From Salibacterium aidingense DSM 18341 (lineage in GTDB: Bacteria > Bacillota > Bacilli > Bacillales > Marinococcaceae), in assembly GCF_000429685.1 (NCBI RefSeq), contig NZ_AUCI01000006.1, forward strand, positions 186,001 to 250,000: DNA of 64,000 nucleotides, in the 5' to 3' direction. The stretch's first letter is position 1; each line of letters opens with the position of its first letter. Shown here piece by piece: positions 59,134 to 64,000 of this stretch. The notes below the pieces were generated by a model. That model did not search any database and was not told where the DNA came from. It saw nothing but the letters and a program-made list of their open reading frames with translations. Both the position numbers and the translations under genes were made by a program.

Positions 59134-59463
59134 TTATTGATCCGCGACCCACGCCGCTACATTTTCTGCTTCGTCTCCTTCAATGATATTGGGCGGCATT
59201 CCATTTCCGCCGTTTTCAATCATCGACAGAACATCTTCCTGGGATAAATCATTGTCTGCCAGGGCCGGGCCGCTTTGACCTTCAAGATTTTCGCCGTGGC
59301 ACTGCAGACAGTTGGAATCGTAACTTTCCTGGGCAGCCTGTGCATCGTACGAGCCGCCGTCTTCACCGCCGCCTGTGTCCCCGGCTTCGTCATCGCCGCC
59401 TCCGCCGCAGGCACCAAGCACTAAAACGAGACTTCCCACAAGCGTAACCAAAGTTTTCTTCAT
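59134..59463 (-). CDS. cccB: Lipoprotein cytochrome c-551 (CccB type)
   Basis: 109 residues. Lipobox LVLGAC with lipidated Cys19, a Gly/Asp/Glu-rich linker, then a small class I cytochrome c: haem site CLQCH (52-56) and probable Met ligand at 89 (GGNGMPP). Anchored outside the membrane, it passes electrons to an oxidase. Start at 59463 with AAGGAGG ahead; the frame extends to 59505. It is a possible electron acceptor for the gluconate dehydrogenase 4 kb away, which lacks its own cytochrome subunit (inference). Confidence 0.95.
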   Translation of the reverse strand: MKKTLVTLVGSLVLVLGACGGGGDDEAGDTGGGEDGGSYDAQAAQESYDSNCLQCHGENLEGQSGPALADNDLSQEDVLSMIENGGNGMPPNIIEGDEAENVAAWVADQ

Positions 59464-59526
59464 GGTGATAACCTCCTTGGGCTTATCATGGACAGATTTT
59501 TTCATTTCATTATTATACCCGGGTGT

Positions 59527-60393
59527 TTATTTTTTAAAACCCTTTCCAAGAACTTCTGTGGCGTTTGAAACCACGACAAATGCTTCGGAATCTACGGATT
59601 GTACCAGATGTTTCAATTTGGTGACTTCCGTACGGTTTACAACACACATAAGGACAGGTTTTGGTTCTTTCGTATAGCCGCCCTCGCCTGTCAATCTTGT
59701 CACACCCCGGTCGACTTCATTCAATATTACGTGCTGGACACTTTCTTCCTCCCGGGTAATGATCAAAGCAACCTTCGCATATCCCACACCGGTTTGAACA
59801 ACATCAATGGTTTTCCCAGTCACAAAAAGGGCAATCAGAGCATATAACGCGTATTCCAGGCTGAATACAAAAGCGGAAGTCGTCACGATCAGCCCGTCCA
59901 TAATGAATACACAGGCTCCGAGCGAGGCACCGGTGTATTTATGTATAATCTGCGCAATTAAGTCGGTGCCGCCGGTAGAAGCATGGGCCCGAAAAACCAG
60001 ACCCAGACCGGCCCCTACCCCGATACCACCGAATAAGGCAGCCAGCAGCGGGTCCTGCACAGCGGCATCGACGTTTCTCGTCAAATAGATGACCAATGGC
60101 ACAAACAGGGTGCCTGCCAGTGTTTTGCCTCCATAGGTTAAACCGCCTAATAATAAGATCCCCGCAACAAATACGGGGATATTCAAGCTCCACAGCGTGA
60201 GCGCCGGTTCAATGCCGGTTACTTCATAAACAATCGTCGCAAAACCGCTTAATCCCCCGGAAGCGATGCGATTCGGAAGCAAAAACAGATTATAGGAAAC
60301 AGCCAGAATCATCGAACCAGCCAATATGAAAAAAGTATTCAAAGTGACCTGGAGATTTTTTGGCATCGGCTCCCGCTGCTTTTTCCAATTCAT
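59527..60393 (-). CDS. YitT family membrane protein (YvjA)
   Basis: 288 residues. Residues about 12-205 hold five to six membrane helices (DUF161/YitT: ASGGLSGFATIVYEVTG, LVFRAHASTGGTDLIAQII). The C-terminal domain (about 215-285, DUF2179) has the ACT-like YTKEPKPVLMCVVNRTEV. Function unknown in the family. It keeps its B. subtilis position between cccB and prfB. Confidence 0.85.
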   Translation of the reverse strand: MNWKKQREPMPKNLQVTLNTFFILAGSMILAVSYNLFLLPNRIASGGLSGFATIVYEVTGIEPALTLWSLNIPVFVAGILLLGGLTYGGKTLAGTLFVPLVIYLTRNVDAAVQDPLLAALFGGIGVGAGLGLVFRAHASTGGTDLIAQIIHKYTGASLGACVFIMDGLIVTTSAFVFSLEYALYALIALFVTGKTIDVVQTGVGYAKVALIITREEESVQHVILNEVDRGVTRLTGEGGYTKEPKPVLMCVVNRTEVTKLKHLVQSVDSEAFVVVSNATEVLGKGFKK

Positions 60394-60416
60394 GTGAGCC
60401 TCTCCCCCATTTATTA

Positions 60417-61202
60417 TCAGTATGCTTTGACAACGCCGCCTTCGACCAGCAGCGTCTGGCCGGTAACGTACGTATTGGCACCAGAGCCGTAAAAGACTAC
60501 GTGTTTTGCAAACTCTTCCGGCGTTCCATAACGACCCAGAGGTATCGCTTCTTCACTTTCGGCCCTCACGTTTTCAAACGACGTTCCCCGTCTTTCCGCT
60601 TTTGCCTCATCCAGCGCCTTCGTCCGGTCTGTCGCAATCCGGCCCGGCCCAATCGTATTAATCAAAATGCCATCCGCGGCAAGCTCCCGGGCCAGGCTTT
60701 TGGCCAAACCTGCAATCCCCATTCGAAACGTATTAGAAAGAATCAAATGATCCACCGGCTCTTTTACCGAAGAGGAAGCGATATTGACGATGCGGCCCTC
60801 ATTTTTTCTTAATTCCGGAAGGGCAGCCCGGATGGCTCTTATAAAACTGAACAGGGTTAATTCAAACGCCTGCTGCCAGTCTTCATCGCTCATATCTTTA
60901 AAGGAACCGCCCTTTGGGCCGCCGGCATTGTTTACGAGCACGTCAATACGTCCCATCTTATCCTGAGCTTCCTGCATCAAAGCCTGGATATCCTCGGACT
61001 TCGTGATATCGCAGACCTGCCAGTATACCGGGGTCTCCGTTTCCACACTAATCTCTTTCGCTGTTTTTTGAAGACTTTCTTCGTTCCGGCCGCTGATCAT
61101 CACCTGGGCCCCTTCCAGAGCAAACTGCCTGGCGGATTCTTTTCCCAGCCCTTTACTTGAAGCAAGCACGACCGCGGCTTTTCCTTTTAACTCCAGATCC
61201 AT
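60417..61202 (-). CDS. Atypical short-chain dehydrogenase/reductase
   Basis: 261 residues, Rossmann fold of the SDR family (VLASSKGLGKESARQFA, LVNNAGGPKGG, C-terminal GQTLLVEGGVVKAY). The catalytic YxxxK is missing: the aligned positions are Ser156 and Arg160 in ILSNTFRMG. The nucleotide motif is also altered (ASSKGLG). This matches the non-canonical BKR-like SDR subgroup. Whether it is an active reductase is uncertain. It lies between yvjA and prfB, a position not occupied in B. subtilis. Confidence 0.85.
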   Translation of the reverse strand: MDLELKGKAAVVLASSKGLGKESARQFALEGAQVMISGRNEESLQKTAKEISVETETPVYWQVCDITKSEDIQALMQEAQDKMGRIDVLVNNAGGPKGGSFKDMSDEDWQQAFELTLFSFIRAIRAALPELRKNEGRIVNIASSSVKEPVDHLILSNTFRMGIAGLAKSLARELAADGILINTIGPGRIATDRTKALDEAKAERRGTSFENVRAESEEAIPLGRYGTPEEFAKHVVFYGSGANTYVTGQTLLVEGGVVKAY

Positions 61203-61271
61203 ACGGCGTTCCTCCTTTTTACAAAGCCAGGGTCCGGCTCTGCAGGAGCCAGACCCTTTGCGGCTTCATTA

Positions 61272-62376
61272 TTAAATGTCCATGCTTGATCGTAAATAAT
61301 CATTAATGAAAGGATCAATCCCGCCATCCATGACAGCTGAGGTGTTTCCTATTTCCCGGTTGGTCCGATGGTCTTTCACCATGTTGTAGGGATGAAACAC
61401 ATACGAGCGGATTTGACTTCCCCAGCCGATTTCTTTCTGTTCTCCTCTGATTTCATCCAGTTCTTTCTGGTGCTCTTCCAGTTCTCTTTGATACAGTTTA
61501 CCTCTTAGCATTTTCATGGCCGCTTCCCTGTTTTTCAGCTGGGAGCGTTCGTTTTGACAGGTCACGATAATATTGGTCGGCAGGTGGGTAATCCGCACCG
61601 CTGAATCCGTGGTGTTGACATGCTGGCCGCCTGCTCCGCTGGAACGGTACGTATCAATCCGCAGGTCTTCGTTATTGATTTTAACTTCAACATCATCATC
61701 CATTTCCGGCATGACCTCACAGGAGGCAAAGGACGTATGGCGGCGTCCGGATGAATCAAACGGAGAAATCCGCACGAGGCGGTGCACCCCTTTTTCAGCT
61801 TTTAAATAACCATAGGCGTTATACCCTTTAATATGCAGCGTGACACTTTTCAGGCCTGCCTCATCACCGGCCAGATAATCAAGCGTCTCTACTGTAAATC
61901 CTTTATTTTCTGCCCACCGTTTATACATACGGAGCAGCATTTCCGCCCAATCCTGGGATTCTGTTCCACCTGCTCCCGGGTGCAGCTCTAAGATTGCGTT
62001 ATTTTTATCATAGGGTTCGTTTAACAGCATGTTTAATTCGAATTCATCGACTTGTTTTTTCAACGTCCGCACGCCTTTTTCCAATTCCTCCTGGAGTTCT
62101 TCGTCCTGCTCTTCTTTTACCAGATCATAAGTGAGCTCCAGATCATCGTAAGCCTCTGCCAGTTCCTTGTATCCATGAACAGTATTTTTGAGGGCGTTGG
62201 ATTCATCAATAACTTTTTTTGATTCGTCCGGCTGGTCCCAAAAACCCGGTTCCGTCATTTTTTGTTCCAGTTCTGCAATGCGGTCTTCTTTTTCCGTCAG
62301 GTCAAAGAGACCCCCTGAAATCTGCTAAACGTTTACTGATATTTGTTAGTTCGTGCTGCATTTCTGCCATATCCAT
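61272..62376 (-). CDS. prfB: Peptide chain release factor 2, with programmed +1 frameshift
   Basis: 367 residues after a programmed shift. Codons 1-24 ([12 protein letters not shown]... ending FRGSL) run from 62376 to an in-frame TGA at 62302-62304. The site is AGGGGG, three bases, CTT TGA C, the standard RF2 autoregulation signal: low RF2 lets the ribosome slip +1 to GAC and continue to 61272. [10 protein letters not shown] carries the GGQ, and SPFDSSGRR the stop-reading SPF motif. GAGGTGA precedes the first ATG. Directly downstream of secA. Confidence 0.96.
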
Positions 62377-62407
62377 ACGACGTCACCTCAATTAAGAATT
62401 CTTTTCC

Positions 62408-64000
62408 TTACTGCGCCTGCTCCTCCCGGCCGTGACAATGTTTGTACTTTTTTCCGCTTCCGCACGGGCACGGTTCATTCCGGCCGACATTCTGCGTTTT
62501 CCGGATGGGGCGGCGCTTCTTATTGTCCCGTTCTGTATTATCACCGTGGACGGCTTTTCCTTCCGCTACTTCTTCGCGCTCAAGGTTGCTGCGCACCTGT
62601 GCTTTAATCACATACATGGCTACTTCTTCTTCAATCGATTCGACCATTTCTTCAAACATATTAAAGCCTTCGAATTTATATTCGCGGAGCGGATCATTCT
62701 GGCCGTATGCCCGCAGATGAATACCCTGACGGAGCTGGTCCATCTGGTCGATATGGTTCATCCATTTGCGGTCGACAGCCCGGAGCATTACCACCCGTTC
62801 AAATTCGCGCATGGTTTCCTCCGGCAGCTCCTGCTCTTTTGTCTCATAATGCTGATAAGCTTTTTCGAGTACGGTCTCGGTGATTTCTTCCGGCTCCATG
62901 CCGCTGATATCTTTGACTTCCAGATCATCTGGCAGCAGAACGGTCCCTTTCAGATAGTTAACAAGGCCTTCCAGGTTCCATTCTTCCGGGACCATGCTTT
63001 CCGGTGTGTACGTGCCGACAGCCCGCTCCACAACAGATTTGATCATATTTTTCACAATTTCGCTTAAGTTTTCGGACTCGAGCACTTCCATGCGCTGGGC
63101 ATAAATAATATCCCGCTGTTCCCGCATGACATCATCATACTGCAGTACTTGTTTCCGGGCATCAAAGTTATGACCTTCCACCCGTTTTTGGGCCTGCTCG
63201 ACGGCACGGCTGACAAGTTTACTTTCAATCGGCTGATCATCTTCCATGCCGAGCTTTTCCATCATGCCCCGCATGTTGTCCGTGCCGAAGCGGCGCATCA
63301 GTTCATCATCCATGGAAAGATAAAACTGGGAAGCGCCGGGGTCGCCCTGACGGCCCGAACGTCCGCGGAGCTGATTGTCAATCCGGCGGCTCTCATGCCG
63401 TTCCGTTCCAAGTACAAACAATCCGCCAAGATCCGTGACACCTTCGCCGAGTTTGATATCTGTTCCGCGGCCGGCCATGTTCGTGGCAATGGTAACCATA
63501 CCGCGCTGTCCGGCATCTTCAATTATATTTGCTTCGTTTTCATGATGTTTTGCGTTCAAGACATTATGGGGTACTTTACGCTTGTTCAGGAGCTGGGAAA
63601 TCAGTTCGGACATTTCCACGCTGACCGTCCCGACAAGAACCGGCTGGCCTTTGTGATACAGCTCTTCCACTTTGTCGGCAATGGCCCGGTGCTTGCCTTC
63701 TTTGGACTTATATATCATATCGGGTTTATCGTCCCGGACGACCGGTTCGTTCGTCGGAATCGATGTCACATTCATTCCGTAAATATTGCGGAATTCTTCT
63801 TCTTCCGTCTTCGCCGTACCTGTCATGCCGGCCAGCTTTTCATACATACGGAAATAGTTCTGAAAGGTAATGGAAGCAAGGGTCATGCTTTCCTTCTGTA
63901 CTTCCAGTCCTTCTTTTGCTTCTATCGCCTGATGAAGCCCATCGCTGTAACGACGTCCTTTCATCAGCCGGCCGGTAAATTGGTCGACGATGACAACTTG
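62408..64000 (-). CDS. secA: Preprotein translocase ATPase SecA, C-terminal part
   Basis: The C-terminal 530 residues are visible; the gene continues beyond the right edge. The first codons read [23 protein letters not shown]2 follows with [12 protein letters not shown] and the helicase motif [16 protein letters not shown], then [25 protein letters not shown], split by strand ends, then the scaffold and wing domains. The C-terminus ends with the zinc motif [19 protein letters not shown]-driven motor of the Sec channel. 31 bases before prfB. Confidence 0.97.
   Translation of the reverse strand, partial: QVVIVDQFTGRLMKGRRYSDGLHQAIEAKEGLEVQKESMTLASITFQNYFRMYEKLAGMTGTAKTEEEEFRNIYGMNVTSIPTNEPVVRDDKPDMIYKSKEGKHRAIADKVEELYHKGQPVLVGTVSVEMSELISQLLNKRKVPHNVLNAKHHENEANIIEDAGQRGMVTIATNMAGRGTDIKLGEGVTDLGGLFVLGTERHESRRIDNQLRGRSGRQGDPGASQFYLSMDDELMRRFGTDNMRGMMEKLGMEDDQPIESKLVSRAVEQAQKRVEGHNFDARKQVLQYDDVMREQRDIIYAQRMEVLESENLSEIVKNMIKSVVERAVGTYTPESMVPEEWNLEGLVNYLKGTVLLPDDLEVKDISGMEPEEITETVLEKAYQHYETKEQELPEETMREFERVVMLRAVDRKWMNHIDQMDQLRQGIHLRAYGQNDPLREYKFEGFNMFEEMVESIEEEVAMYVIKAQVRSNLEREEVAEGKAVHGDNTERDNKKRRPIRKTQNVGRNEPCPCGSGKKYKHCHGREEQAQ

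Noticed and set aside
62302-62304. Apparent frameshift mutation in prfB
   Set aside because: The context AGGGGG-N3-CTT-TGA-C at codon 25 is the programmed site conserved in bacterial RF2 genes.

Overview
The window is chromosomal DNA of a low-to-mid GC Gram-positive bacterium of the family Bacillaceae. Gene order closely follows the Bacillus subtilis yva/yvb/yvc/yvl/yvj segment: ssrA-smpB-rnr-est-secG, cggR-gapA-pgk-tpiA-gpmI-eno, rpoN, clpP, crh-whiA-yvcK-rapZ, trxB, the his operon, hprK-lgt-yvoD-ppaX-yvoF, yvlBCD, uvrBA, minJ-ctpB, ftsEX, cccB, prfB-secA. Many exported proteins are very acidic and the intergenic repeats are of types I associate with halotolerant or alkaliphilic bacilli. That narrower placement is inference. 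Almost everything is on the minus strand.

Positions 1-7240 are accessory. They hold an AraC-regulated sugar island (regulator, putative glycoside hydrolase, lipoprotein binding protein, two permeases, the last cut by the window edge), a lone DUF3231 gene, and the wreck of a prophage. The wreck is a lysin tail fused to a truncated, frameshifted tyrosine integrase, lying directly against the 3' end of ssrA, a classic integration site.

Positions 7240-39700 are core. They hold trans-translation and RNA decay (ssrA, smpB, rnr), Sec export (secG), and the whole lower-glycolysis operon with its repressor and a well-matched CggR operator. Then come sigma-54 with a cre box at its start point, clpP with a CtsR box over its promoter, the Crh/YvcK/RapZ/WhiA block, thioredoxin reductase, a complete hisZGDBHAFI operon (hisC is elsewhere) and the HprK/P block. 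Crh, HprK/P, PpaX, CggR, YvcK and the cre sites form one theme: sensing glycolytic flux and setting carbon catabolite control.

Positions 39700-64000 hold the yvlBCD envelope-stress genes, uvrBA with a LexA box, and minJ and ctpB. Next is a block that interrupts the usual ctpB-ftsX neighbourhood: a cysteine desulfurase, and an operon of a Tat-exported gluconate-2-dehydrogenase small subunit, its GMC flavoprotein partner and TatA-TatC. After this come a coiled-coil M23 hydrolase beside ftsEX, a lipoprotein cytochrome c, a YitT protein, an atypical SDR, prfB with its programmed frameshift, and the C-terminal part of secA.

The least explained content lies between genes. Five kinds of dispersed or tandem repeats occur. 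The most striking is a roughly 180 bp element with nested inverted repeats (A-B-B'-A') present twice (20182-20358 and 39944-40123) with almost identical internal spacing.
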